Under the pieces are notes generated by a model, which was not told the origin of the DNA, searched no databases, and saw only the letters and a list, made by a program, of their open reading frames with translations. A program made the translations under genes and the position numbers. A stretch of DNA of 64,000 nucleotides from Vespa crabro (Eukaryota; Arthropoda; Insecta; Hymenoptera; Vespidae). Position 1 is the stretch's first letter; every line of letters starts with the position of its first letter. Below are positions 37,561 to 51,480 of this stretch, in pieces. The stretch spans positions 124,001 to 188,000 of the forward strand of contig NW_025813595.1 in assembly GCF_910589235.1 (NCBI RefSeq). Direction: 5' to 3'.

Positions 37561-39600
37561 GAATCGATTGGTAACATTTTTCTAACTGTGGCACAAGTAT
37601 TATTAAAGATTTCACGATTTTAACTTCGCATATACCGAAATTCGCGTTAGTCGATTAAGTTTTTCGACAATTATCATATGAAAACGCGTATTTAAACATA
37701 GTAAAAATGTTATATTCTTGTTATATTCTTTATTCTGCATCGATAGAATATAAAATCAATGAAATTGAACGAGATTTCAAGTTATCGTTTTTCGACGATA
37801 CGCGTATATGAGCGAAAAATCGTATATACGATATGAAAGAATGTTAAAAACTTTGATTCCAATATAAAATAGATGTTTGATCTTATGAAATGCAATGTTC
37901 TGAATCGATTGGTAACATTTTTCTAACTGTGGCACAAGTATTATTAAAGATTTCACGATTTTAACTTCGCATATACCGAAATTCGCGTTAGTCGATTACG
38001 TTTTTCGACAATTATCATATGAAAACGCGTATTTAAACATAGTAAAAACGTTATATTCTTGTTATATTCTTTATTCTGCATCGATAGAATATAAAATCAA
38101 TGAAATTGAACGAGATTTCAAGTTTTCGTTTTTCGACGATACGCGTATATGAGCGAAAAATCGTATATACGATATGAAAGAATGTTAAAAACTTTGATTC
38201 CAATATAAAATAGATGTTTCATCTTATGAAATGCAATGTTCTGAATCGATTGGTAACATTTTTCTAACTGTGGCACAAGTATTATTAAAGATTTCACGAT
38301 TTTAACTTCGCATATACCGAAATTCGCGTTAGTCGATTAAGTTTTTCGACAATTATCATATGAAAACGCGTATTTAAACATAGTAAAAACGTTATATTCT
38401 TGTTATATTCTTTATTCTGCATCGATAGAATATAAAATCAATGAAATTGAACGAGATTTCAAGTTTTCGTTTTTCGACGATACGCGTATATGAGCGAAAA
38501 ATCGTATATACGATATGAAAGAATGTTAAAAACTTTGATTCCAATATAAAATAGATGTTTCATCTTATGAAATGCAATGTTCTGAATCGATTGGTAACAT
38601 TTTTCTAACTGTGGCACAAGTATTATTAAAGATTTCACGATTTTATCTTCGCATGTACCGAAATTCGCGTATGTCGATTACGTTTTTCGACAATTATCAT
38701 ATGAAAACGCGTATTTAAACATAGTAAAAACGTTATATTCTTATTATATTCTTTATTCTGCATCGATAGAATATAAAATCAATGAAATTGAACGAGATTT
38801 CAAGTTTTCGTTTTTCGACGATACGCGTATATGAGCGAAAAATCGTATATACGATATGAAAGAATGTTAAAAACTTTGATTCCAATATAAAATAGATGTT
38901 TGATCTTATGAAATGCAATGTTCTGAATCGAGTGGTAACATTTCTCTAACTGAGGCACAAGTATTATTAAAGATTTCACGATTTTATCTTCGCATATACC
39001 GAAATTCGCGTATGTCGATTACGTTTTTCGACAATTATCATATGAAAACGCGTATTTAAACATAGTAAAAACGTTATATTCTTGTTATATTCTTTATTCT
39101 GCATCGATAGAATATAAAATCAATGAAATTGAACGAGATTTCAAGTATTCGTTTTTCGACGATACGCGTATATGAGCGAAAAATCGTATATACGATATGA
39201 AAGAATGTTAAAAACTTTGATTCCAATATAAAATAGATGTTTGATCTTATGAAATGCAATGTTCTGAATCGATTGGTAACATTTTTCTAACTGTGGCACA
39301 AGTATTATTAAAGATTTCACGATTTTAACTTCGCATATACCGAAATTCGCGTTAGTCGATTACGTTTTTCGAAAATTATCATATGAAAACGCGTATTTAA
39401 ACATAGTAAAAACGTTATATTCTTGTTATATTCTTTATTCTGCATCGATAGAATATAAAATCAATGAAATTGAACGAGATTTCAAGTTTTCGTTTTTCGA
39501 CGATACGCGTATATGAGCGAAAAATCGTATATACGATATGAAAGAATGTTAAAAACTTTGATTCCAATATAAAATAGATGTTTGATCTTATGAAATGCAA
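37561..39600 (+). repeat. taacttcgc / gcgttagtcg monomer-rich region
   Basis: Most of the monomers here carry the linked pair 'ttaacttcgc' and 'gcgttagtcg'. Two have 'gtttcatctt' (38219, 38562) and two have 'gattaagttt'. A 'gcatgtacc/cttattat' monomer followed by a 'cgagtgg/ctgaggc' monomer (38.65-39.0 kb) repeats an order seen at 13.08-13.4, 18.2-18.5 and 30.5-30.8 kb. Confidence 0.8.
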
Positions 39601-41640
39601 TGTTCTGAATCGATTGGTAACATTTTTCTAACTGAGGCACAAGTATTATTAAAGGCTTCACGATTTTATCTTCGCATATACCGAAATGCGCGTATGTCGA
39701 TTACGTTTTTCGACAATTATCATATGAAAACGCGTATTTAAACATAGTAAAAACGTTATATTCTTGTTATATTCTTTATTCTGCATCGATAGAATATAAA
39801 ATCAATGAAATTGAACGAGATTTCAAGTTTTCGTTTTTCGACGATACGCGTATATGAGCGAAAAATCGTATATACGATATGAAAGAATGTTTAAAACTTT
39901 GATTCCAATATAAAATAGATGTTTGATCTTATGAAATGCAATGTTCTGAATCGATTGGTAACATTTTTCTAACTGTGGCACAAGTATTATTAAAGATTTC
40001 ACGATTTTAACTTCGCATATACCGAAATTCGCGTTAGTCGATTACGTTTTTCGACAATTATCATATGAAAACGCGTATTTAAACATAGTAAAAACGTTAT
40101 ATTCTTGTTATATTCTTTATTCTGCATCGATAGAATATAAAATCAATGAAATTGAACGAGATTTCAAGTTTTCGTTTTTCGACGATACGCGTATATGAGC
40201 GAAAAATCGTATATACGATATGAAAGAATGTTAACAACTTTGATTCCGATATAAAATAGATGTTTGATCTTATGAAATGCAATGTTCTGAATCGATTTGT
40301 AACATTTTTCTAACTGTGGCACAAGTATTATTAAAGATTTCACGATTTTAACTTCGCATATACCGAAATTCGCGTATGTCGATTACGTTTTTCGACAATT
40401 ATCATATGAAAACGCGTATTTAAACATAGTAAAGACGTTATATTCTTATTATATTCTTTATTCTGCATCGATAGAATATAAAATCAATGAAATTGAACGA
40501 GATTTCAAGTTTTCGTTTTTCGACGATACGCGTATATGAGCGAAAAATCGTACACACGATATGAAAGAATGTTAAAAACTTTGATTCCAATATAAAATAG
40601 ATGTTTGATCTTATGAAATGCAATGTTCTGAATCGAGTAGTAACATTTTTCTAACTTAGGCACAAGTATTATTAAAGATTTCACGATTTTATCTTCGCAT
40701 ATACCGAAATGCGCGTATGTCGATTACGTTTTTCGACAATTATCATATGAAAACGCGTATTTAAACATAGTAAAAACGTTATATTCTTGTTAAATTCTTT
40801 ATTCTGCATCGATAGAATATAAAATCAATGAAATTGAACGAGATTTCAAGTTTTCGTTTTTCGACGATACGCGTATATGAGCGAAAAATCGTATATACGA
40901 TATGAAAGAATGTTTAAAACTTTGATTCCAATATAAAATAGATGTTTGATCTTATGAAATGCAATGTTCTGAATCGATTGGTAACATTTTTCTAACTGTG
41001 GCACAAGTATTATTAAAGATTTCACGATTTTAACTTCGCATATACCGAAATTCGCGTTAGTCGATTACGTTTTTCGACAATTATCATATGAAAACGCGTA
41101 TTTAAAAATAGTAAAAACGTTATATTCTTGTTATATTCTTTATTCTGCATCGATAGAATATAAAATCAATGAAATTGAACGAGATTTCAAGTTTTCGTTT
41201 TTCGACGATACGCGTATATGAGCGAAAAATCGTATATACGATATGAAAGAATGTTAAAAACTTTGATTCCGATATAAAATAGATGTTTGATCTTATGAAA
41301 TGCAATGTTCTGAATCCATTGGTAACATTTTTCTAACTGTGACACAAGTATTATTAAAGATTTCACGATTTTAACTTCGCATATACCGAAATTCGCGTTA
41401 GTCGATTACGTTTTTCGACAATTATCATATGAAAACGTGTATTTAAACATAGTAAAAACAATATATTCTTGTTATATTCTTTATTCTGCATCGATAGAAT
41501 ATAAAATCAATGAAATTGAACGAGATTTCAAGTTTTCGTTTTTCGACGATACGCGTATATGAGCGAAAAATCGTATATACGATATGAAAGAATGTTAAAA
41601 CTTTGATTCCAATATAAAATAGATGTTTGATCTTATGAAA
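39601..41640 (+). repeat. 1,023-bp (3-monomer) duplication region
   Basis: The 'tgtttaaaac' monomer, the 'gcgttagtcg' monomer and the 'ttccgatataaaa' monomer near 39.9-40.3 kb recur 1,023 bp later at 40.9-41.3 kb. The intervening monomer has 'cgtacacacg' (40550) and 'aacttaggc', as in the 17.8-29.7 kb blocks. 'aaaggcttcacg' with 'aatgcgcg' begins the first unit (39653). Confidence 0.8.
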
Positions 41641-43319
41641 TGCAATGTTCTGAATCGATTGGTAACATTTTTCTAACTGTGGCACAAGTATTATTAAAGA
41701 TTTCACGATTTTATATTCGCATATACCGAAATTTGCGTATGTCGATTACGTTTTTCGACTATTATCATATGAAAACGCGTATTTAAACATAGTAAAAACG
41801 TTATATTCTTGTTATATTCTTTATTCTGCATCGATAGAATATAAAATCAATGAAATTGAACGAGATTTCAAGTTTTCGTTTTTCGACGATACGCGTATAT
41901 GAGCGAAAAATCCTATATACGATATGAAAGAATGTTAAAAACTTTGATTCCAATATAAAATAGATGTTTGATCTTATGAAATGCAATGTTCTGAATCGAT
42001 TGGTAACATTTTTCTAACTGTGGCACAAGTATTATTAAAGATTTCACGATTTTATATTCGCATATACCGAAATTCGCGTTAGTCGATTAGGTTTTTCGAC
42101 AATTATCATATGAAAACGCGTATTTAAACATAGTAAAAATGTTATATTCTTGTTATATTCTTTATTCTGCATCGATAGAATATAAAATCAATGAAATTGA
42201 ACGAGATTTCAAGTTTTCGTTTTTCGACGATACGCGTATATGAGCGAAAAATCGTATATACGATATGAAAGAATGTTAAAAACTTTGATTCCAATATAAA
42301 ATAGATGTTTGATCTTATGAAATGCAATGTTCTGAATCGATTGGTAACATTTTTCTAACTGTGGCACAAGTATTATTAAAGATTTCACGATTTTAACTTC
42401 GCATATACCGAAATTCGCGTTAGTCGATTAGGTTTTTCGGCATTTATCTTATGAAAACGCGTATTTAAACATAGTAAAAACGTTATATTCTTGTTATATT
42501 CTTTATTCTGCATCGATAGAATATAAAATCAATGAAATTGAACGAGATTTCAAGTTTTCGTTTTTCGACGATACGCGTATATGAGCGAAAAATCCTATAT
42601 ACGATATGAAAGAATGTTAAAAACTTTGATTCCAATATAAAATAGATGTTTGATCTTATGAAATGCAATGTTCTGAATCGATTGGTAACATTTTTCTAAC
42701 TGTGGCACAAGTATTATTAAAGATTTCACGATTTTAACTTCGCATATACCGAAATTCGCGTTAGTCGATTACGTTTTTCGACAATTATCATATGAAAACG
42801 CGTATTTAAACATAGTAAAAATGTTATATTCTTGTTATATTCTTTATTCTGCATCGATAGAATATAAAATCAATGAAATTGAACGAGATTTCAAGTTTTT
42901 GTTTTACGACGATACGCGTATATGAGCGAAAAATCGTATATACGATATGAAAGAATGTTAAAAACTTTGATTCCAATATAAAATAGATGTTTGATCTTAT
43001 GAAATGCAATGTTCTGAATCGATTGGTAACATTTTTCTAACTGTGGCACAAGTATTATTAAAGATTTCACGATTTTAACTTCGCATATACCGAATTTCGC
43101 GTTAGTCGATTACGTTTTTCGACAATTATCATATGAAAACGCGTATTTAAACATAGTAATAACGTTATATTCTTGTTATATTCTTTATTCTGCATCGATA
43201 GAATATAAAATCAATGAAATTGAACGAGATTTCAAGTTTTCGTTTTTCGACGATACGCGTATATGAGCGAAAAATCGTATATACGATATGAAAGAATGTT
43301 AAAAACTTTGATTCCAATA

Positions 43320-44050
43320 TAAAATAGATGTTTCATCTTATGAAATGCAATGTTCTGAATCGATTGGTAACATGTTTCTATCTGTGGCACAAGTATTATT
43401 AAAGATTTCACGATTTTAACTTCGCATATACCGAAATTCGCGTTAGTCGATTACGTTTTTCGACAATTATCATATGAAAACGCGTATTTAAACATAGTAA
43501 AAACGTTATATTCTTTATATATTCTTTATTCTGCATCGATAGAATATAAAATCAATGAAATTGAACGAGATTTCAAGTTTTCGTTTTTCGACGATACGCG
43601 TATATGAGCGAAAAATCGTATATACGATATGAAAGAATGTTAAAAACTTTGATTCCGATATAAAATAGATGTTTGATCTTATGAAATGCAATGTTCTGAA
43701 TCGATTGGTAACATTTTTCTAACTGTGGCACAAGTATTATTAAAGATTTCACGATTTTAACTTCGCATATACCGAAATTCGCGTTAGTCGATTACGTTTT
43801 TCGACAATTATCATATGAAAACGCGTATTTAAACATAGTAAAAACGTTATATTCTTTATATATTCTTTATTCTGCATCGATAGAATATAAAATCAATGAA
43901 ATTGAACGAGATTTCAAGTTTTCGTTTTTCGACGATACGCGTATATGAGCGAAAAATCGTATATACGATATGAAAGAATGTTAAAAACTTTGATTCCGAT
44001 ATAAAATAGATGTTTGATCTTATGAAATGCAATGTTCTGAATCGATTGGT
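43320..44050 (+). repeat. Adjacent duplicated monomers with ttctttatatattc
   Basis: The rare 'tctttatatattc' change occurs at about 43513 and again 341 bp later at about 43854. Both copies are followed by 'ttccgatataaaa' (43657, 43998). This is a single-monomer tandem duplication. Confidence 0.8.
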
Positions 44051-44373
44051 AACATTTTTCTAACTGTGGCACAAGTATTATTAAAGATTTCACGATTTTA
44101 ACTTCGCATATACCGAAATTCGCGTTAGTCGATTACGTTTTTCGACAATTATCATATGAAAACGCGTATTTAAACATAGTAAAAACGTTATATTCTTGTT
44201 ATATTCTTTATTCTGCATCGATAGAATATAAAATCAATGAAATTGAACGAGATTTCAAGTTTTCGTTTTTCGACGATACGCGTATATGAGCGAAAAATCG
44301 TATATACGATATGAAAGAATGTTAAAAACTTTGATTCCAATATAAAATAGATGTTTGATCTTATGAAATGCAA

Positions 44374-45360
44374 TGTTCTGAATCGATTGGTAACATTTTT
44401 CTAACTGAGGCACAAGTATTATTAAAGGCTTCACGATTTTATCTTCGCATATACCGAAATGCGCGTATGTCGATTACGTTTTTCGACAATTATCATATGA
44501 AAACGCGTATTTATACATAGTAAAAACGTTATATTCTTGTTATATTCTTTATTCTGCATCGATAGAATATAAAATCAATGAAATTGAACGAGATTTCAAG
44601 TTTTCGTTTTTCGACGATACGCGTATATGAGCGAAAAATCGTATATACGATATGAAAGAATGTTTAAAACTTTGATTCCAATATAAAGTAGATGTTTGAT
44701 CTTATGAAATGCAATGTTCTGAATCGATTGGTAACATTTTTCTAACTGTGGCACAAGTATTATTAAAGATTTCACGATTTTAACTTCGCATATACCGAAA
44801 TTCGCGTTAGTTGATTACGTTTTTCGACAATTATCATATGAAAACGCGTATTTAAACATAGTAAAAACGTTATATTCTTGTTATATTCTTTATTCTGCAT
44901 CGATAGAATATAAAATCAATGAAATTGAACGAGATTTCAAGTTTTCGTTTTTCGACGATACGCGTATATGAGCGAAAAATCGTATATACGATATGAAAGA
45001 ATGTTAAAAACTTTGATTCCAATATAAAATAGATGTTTGATCTTATGAAATGCAATGTTCTGAATCGATTGGTAACATTTTTCTAACTGAGGCACAAGTA
45101 TTATTAAAGGCTTCACGATTTTATCTTCGCATATACCGAAATGCGCGTATGTCGATTACGTTTTTCGACAATTATCATATGAAAACGCGTATTTATACAT
45201 AGTAAAAACGTTATATTCTTGTTATATTCTTTATTCTGCATCGATAGAATATAAAATCAATGAAATTGAACGAGATTTCAAGTTTTCGCTTTTCGACGAT
45301 ACGCGTATATGAGCGAAAAATCGTATATACGATATGAAAGAATGTTAAAACTTTGATTCC
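44374..45360 (+). repeat. 682-bp dimer with aaaggcttcacg
   Basis: The markers 'aaaggcttcacg', 'aatgcgcg' and 'cgtatttatacatag' at 44424-44516 recur at 45106-45198, two monomers later. The monomer between is of the 'gcgttagtcg' kind (here 'gcgttagttg', 44804-44813). Confidence 0.82.
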
Positions 45361-46090
45361 AATATAAAATAGATGTTTGATCTTATGAAATGCAATGTTC
45401 TGAATCGATTGGTAACATTTTTCTAACTGTGGCACAAGTATTATTAAAGATTTCACGATTTTATCTTCGCATATACCGAAATTCGCGTATGTCGATTAGG
45501 TTTTTCGACAATTATCATATGAAAACGCGTATTTAAACATAGTAAAAACGTTATATTCTTGTTATATTCTTTATTCTGCATCGATAGAATATAAAATCAA
45601 TGAAATTGAACGAGATTTCAAGTTTTCGTTTTTCGACGATACGCGTATATGAGCGAAAAATCGTATATACGATATGAAAGAATGTTAAAAACTTTCATTC
45701 CAATATAAAATAGATGTTTGATCTTATGAAATGCAATGTTCTGAATCGATTGGTAACATTTTTCTAACTGTGGCACAAGTATTATTAAAGATTTCACGAT
45801 TTTATCTTCGCATATACCGAAATTCGCGTATGTCGATTAGGTTTTTCGACAATTATCATATGAAAACGCGTATTTAAACATAGTAAAAACGTTATATTCT
45901 TGTTATATTCTTTATTCTGCATCGATAGAATATAAAATCAATGAAATTGAACGAGATTTCAAGTTTTCGTTTCTCGACGATACGCGTATATGAGCGAAAA
46001 ATCGTATATTCGATATGAAAGAATGTTAAAAACTTTCATTCCAATATAAAATAGATGTTTGATCTTATGAAATGCAATGTTCTGAATCGA
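45361..46090 (+). repeat. gattaggtttttcg monomers
   Basis: Two consecutive monomers with 'gattagg' (45496, 45838) and 'ctttcattcc' differ by little else. The second has 'gtttctcgac' and 'cgtatattcg'. They introduce the variant set that dominates up to about 51.3 kb. Confidence 0.78.
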
Positions 46091-48135
46091 TTGGTAACAT
46101 TTTTCTAACTGTGGCACAAGTATTATTAAAGATTTCACGATTTTATCTTCGCATATACCGAAATTCGCGTATGTCGATTACGTTTTTCGACAATTATCAT
46201 ATGAAAACGCGTATTTAAACATAGTAAAAACGTTATATTCTTGTTATATTCTTTATTCTGCATCGATAGAATATAAAATCAATGAAATTGAACGGGATTT
46301 CAAGTTTTCGTTTTTCGACGATACGCGTATATGAGCGAAAAATCCTATATACGATATGAAAGAATGTTAAAAACTTTGATTCCAATATAAAATAGATGTT
46401 TGATCTTATGAAATGCAATGTTCTGAATCGATTGTTAACATTTTTCTAACTGAGGCACAAGTATTATTAAAGATTTCACGATTTTATCTTCGCATATACC
46501 GAAATGCGCGTATGTCGATTACGTTTTTCGACAATTATCATATGATAACGCGTATTTAAACATAGTAAAAACGTTATGTTCTTGTTATATTCTTTATTCT
46601 GTATCGATAGAATATAAAATCAATGAAATTGAACGAGATTTCAAGTTTTCGTTTTTCGACGATACGCGTATATGAGCGAAAAATCGTATATACGATATGA
46701 AGGAATGTTAAAAACTTTCATTCCAATATAAAATAGATGTTTGATCTTATGAAATGCAATGTTCTGAATCGATTGGTAACATTTTTCTAACTGTGGCACA
46801 AGTATTATTAAAGATTTCACGATTTTATCTTCGCATATACCGAAATTCGCGTATGTCGATTAGGTTTTTCGACAATTATCATATGAAAACGCGTATTTAA
46901 ACATAGTAAAAACGTTATATTCTTGTTATATTCTTTATTCTGCATCGATAGAATATAAAATCAATGAAATTGAACGAGATTTCAAGTTTTCGTTTTTCGA
47001 CGATACGCGTTTATGAGCGAAAAATCGTATATACGATATGAAAGAATGTTAAAAACTTTCATTGCAATATAAAATTGATGTTTGATCTTATGACATGTAA
47101 TGTTTTGAATCGATTGGTAACATTTTTCTAACTTTGGCACAAGTATTATTAAAGATTTCACGATTTTATCATCGCATATACCGAAATTCGCGTATGTCGA
47201 TTAGGTTTTTCGGCAATTATCTTATGAAAACGCGTATTTATACATAGTAAAAACGTTATATTCTTGTTATATTCTTTATTCTGCATCGATAGAATATAAA
47301 ATCAATGAAATTGAACGAGATTTCAAGTTTTCGTTTTTCGACGATACGCGTATATGAGCGAAATATCGTATATACGATATGAAAGAATGTTAAAAACTTT
47401 CATTCCAATATAAAATTGATGTTTGATCTTATGACATGTAATGTTCTGAATCGATTGGTAACATTTTTCTATCCTTGGCACAAGTATTATTAAAGATTTC
47501 ACGATTTTATCTTCGCATATACCGAAATTCGCGTATGTCGATTAGGTTTTTCGGCAATTATCTTATGAAAACGCGTATTTAAACATAGTAAAAACGTTAT
47601 ATTCTTGTTATATTCTTTATTCTGCATCGATAGAATATAAAGTCAATGAAATTGAACGAGATTTCAAGTTTTCGTTTTTCGACGATACGCGTATATGAGC
47701 GAAAAATCGTATATACGATATGAAAGAATGTTAAAACTTTGATTCCATTATAAAATAGATGTTTGATCTTATGAAATGCAATGTTCTGAATCGATTGGTC
47801 ACATTTTTCTAACTGTTGCACAAGTATTATTAAAGATTTCACGATTTTAACTTCGCATATACCGAAATTCGCGTTAGTCGATTACGTTTTTCGACAATTA
47901 TCATATGAAAACGCGTATTTAAACATAGTAAAAACGTTATATTCTTGTTATATTCTTTATTCTGCATGGATAGAATATAAAATCAATGAAATTGAACGAG
48001 ATTTCAAATTTTCGTTTTTCGACGATACGCGTATATGAGCGAAAAATCGTATATACGATATGAAAGAAAGTTAAAAACTTTCATTCCAATATAAAATTGA
48101 TGTTTGATCTTATGAAATGTAATGTTCTGAATCGA
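46091..48135 (+). repeat. 2,045-bp (6-monomer) tandem duplication, copy 1
   Basis: This six-monomer unit is repeated immediately downstream at 48136-50180; the boundaries are approximate. Shared rare markers are 'cgggattt', 'cctatatacg', 'cgattgttaac', 'gttatgttc', 'ctgtatcg', 'gaaggaatg', 'cgcgtttatg', 'cattgcaat', 'gacatgtaatg', 'tatcatcgc', 'aaatatcg', 'aaagtcaatg', 'ttccattat', 'ggtcacatt', 'ctgttgcac' and 'gaaagttaaa'. I found only about four or five substitutions between copies, and copy 1 holds most of the private ones ('catatgataacg', 'tttatacatag', 'ctatccttgg', 'catggatag'). Confidence 0.93.
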
Positions 48136-50180
48136 TTGGTAACATTTTTCTAACTGTGGCACAAGTATTATTAAAGATTTCACGACTTTATCTTCGCATA
48201 TACCGAAATTCGCGTATGTCGATTACGTTTTTCGACAATTATCATATGAAAACGCGTATTTAAACATAGTAAAAACGTTATATTCTTGTTATATTCTTTA
48301 TTCTGCATCGATAGAATATAAAATCAATGAAATTGAACGGGATTTCAAGTTTTCGTTTTTCGACGATACGCGTATATGAGCGAAAAATCCTATATACGAT
48401 ATGAAAGAATGTTAAAAACTTTGATTCCAATATAAAATAGATGTTTGATCTTATGAAATGCAATGTTCTGAATCGATTGTTAACATTTTTCTAACTGAGG
48501 CACAAGTATTATTAAAGATTTCACGATTTTATCTTCGCATATACCGAAATGCGCGTATGTCGATTACGTTTTTCGACAATTATCATATGAAAACGCGTAT
48601 TTAAACATAGTAAAAACGTTATGTTCTTGTTATATTCTTTATTCTGTATCGATAGAATATAAAATCAATGAAATTGAACGAGATTTCAAGTTTTCGTTTT
48701 TCGACGATACGCGTATATGAGCGAAAAATCGTATATACGATATGAAGGAATGTTAAAAACTTTCATTCCAATATAAAATAGATGTTTGATCTTATGAAAT
48801 GCAATGTTCTGAATCGATTGGTAACATTTTTCTAACTGTGGCACAAGTATTATTAAAGATTTCACGATTTTATCTTCGCATATACCGAAATTCGCGTATG
48901 TCGATTAGGTTTTTCGACAATTATCATATGAAAACGCGTATTTAAACATAGTAAAAACGTTATATTCTTGTTATATTCTTTATTCTGCATCGATAGAATA
49001 TAAAATCAATGAAATTGAACGAGATTTCAAGTTTTCGTTTTTCGACGATACGCGTTTATGAGCGAAAAATCGTATATACGATATGAAAGAATGTTAAAAA
49101 CTTTCATTGCAATATAAAATTGATGTTTGATCTTATGACATGTAATGTTTTGAATCGATTGGTAACATTTTTCTAACTTTGGCACAAGTATTATTAAAGA
49201 TTTCACGATTTTATCATCGCATATACCGAAATTCGCGTATGTCGATTAGGTTTTTCGGCAATTATCTTATGAAAACGCGTATTTAAACATAGTAAAAACG
49301 TTATATTCTTGTTATATTCTTTATTCTGCATCGATAGAATATAAAATCAATGAAATTGAACGAGATTTCAAGTTTTCGTTTTTCGACGATACGCGTATAT
49401 GAGCGAAATATCGTATATACGATATGAAAGAATGTTAAAAACTTTCATTCCAATATAAAATTGATGTTTGATCTTATGACATGTAATGTTCTGAATCGAT
49501 TGGTAACATTTTTCTAACCTTGGCACAAGTATTATTAAAGATTTCACGATTTTATCTTCGCATATACCGAAATTCGCGTATGTCGATTAGGTTTTTCGGC
49601 AATTATCTTATGAAAACGCGTATTTAAACATAGTAAAAACGTTATATTCTTGTTATATTCTTTATTCTGCATCGATAGAATATAAAGTCAATGAAATTGA
49701 ACGAGATTTCAAGTTTTCGTTTTTCGACGATACGCGTATATGAGCGAAAAATCGTATATACGATATGAAAGAATGTTAAAACTTTGATTCCATTATAAAA
49801 TAGATGTTTGATCTTATGAAATGCAATGTTCTGAATCGATTGGTCACATTTTTCTAACTGTTGCACAAGTATTATTAAAGATTTCACGATTTTAACTTCG
49901 CATATACCGAAATTCGCGTTAGTCGATTACGTTTTTCGACAATTATCATATGAAAACGCGTATTTAAACATAGTAAAAACGTTATATTCTTGTTATATTC
50001 TTTATTCTGCATCGATAGAATATAAAATCAATGAAATTGAACGAGATTTCAAATTTTCGTTTTTCGACGATACGCGTATATGAGCGAAAAATCGTATATA
50101 CGATATGAAAGAAAGTTAAAAACTTTCATTCCAATATAAAATTGATGTTTGATCTTATGAAATGTAATGTTCTGAATCGA
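48136..50180 (+). repeat. 2,045-bp (6-monomer) tandem duplication, copy 2
   Basis: It is nearly identical to 46091-48135, with every rare marker in the same order. At most of the few sites where the copies differ, this one keeps the array consensus base. A private change near its start is 'cgactttatc' (48184). It is the cleanest recent duplication in the window. Confidence 0.93.
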
Positions 50181-51480
50181 TTGGTAACATTTTTCTAACT
50201 GTGGCACAAGTATTATTAAAGATTTCACGATTTTATCTTCGCATAAACCGAAATTCGCGTATGTCGATTACGTTTTTCGGCAATTATCTTATGAAAACGC
50301 GTATTTAAACATAGTAAAAACGTTATATTCTTGTTATATTCTTTATTCTGCATCGATAGAATATAAAATCATTGAAATTGAACGAGATTTCAAGTTTTCG
50401 TTTTTCGACGATACGCGTATATGAGCGAAAAATCGTATATACGATATGAAAGAATGTTAAAAACTTTCATTCCAATATAAAATTGATGTTTGATCTTATG
50501 AAATGTAATGTTCTGAATCGATTGGTAACATTTTTCTAACTGTGGCACAAGTATTATTAAAGATTTCACGATTTTATCTTCGCATATAACGAAATTCGCG
50601 TATGTCGATTACGTTTTTCGGCACTTATCTTATGAAAACGCGTATTTAAACATAGTAAAAACGTTATATTCTTGTTATATTCTTTATTCTGCATCGATAG
50701 AATATAAAATCATTGAAATTGAACGAGATTTCAAGTTTTCGTTTTTCGACGATACGCGTATATGAGCGAAAAATCGTATATACGATATGAAAGAATGTTA
50801 AAAACTTTCATTCCAATATAAAATTGATGTTTGATCTTATGAAATGTAATGTTCTGAATCGATTGGTAACATTTTTCTAACTGAGGCACAAGTATTATTA
50901 AAGATTTCACGATTTTAACTTCGCATATACCGAAATTCGCGTTTTTCGATTACGTTTTTCGACAATTATCATATGAAAACGCGTATTTAAACATAGTAAA
51001 AACGTTATATTCTTGTTATATTCTTTATTCTGCATCGATAGAATATAAAATCAATGAAATTGAACGAGATTTCAAGTTTTCGTTTTTCGACGATACGCGT
51101 ATATGAGCGAAAAATCGTATATACGATATGAAAGAATGTTAAAAACTTTCATTCCAATATAAAATTGATGTTTGATCTTATGAAATGCTATGTTCTGAAT
51201 CGATTGGTAACATTTTTCTAACTGTGGCACAAGTATTATTAAAGATTTCACGATTTTATCTTCGCATATACCGAAATTCGCGTATGTCGATTAGGTTTTT
51301 CGACAATTATCATATGAAAACGCGTATTCAAACATAGTAAAAACGTTATATTCTTGTTATATTCTTTATTCTGCATCGATAGAATATAAAATCATGAAAT
51401 TGAACGAGATTTCAAGTTTTCGTTTTTCGACGATACGCGTATATGAGCGAAAAATCGTATATACGATATGAAAGAATGTT
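50181..51480 (+). repeat. ctttcattcc / aatgtaatg monomers
   Basis: Consecutive monomers carry 'ctttcattcc', 'aaaattgatg' and 'aatgtaatg'. Two neighbours share 'aaaatcattg' (50369, 50710), a local monomer duplication. The monomer near 51394 has lost one base ('aaatcatgaaattg'). Confidence 0.8.
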
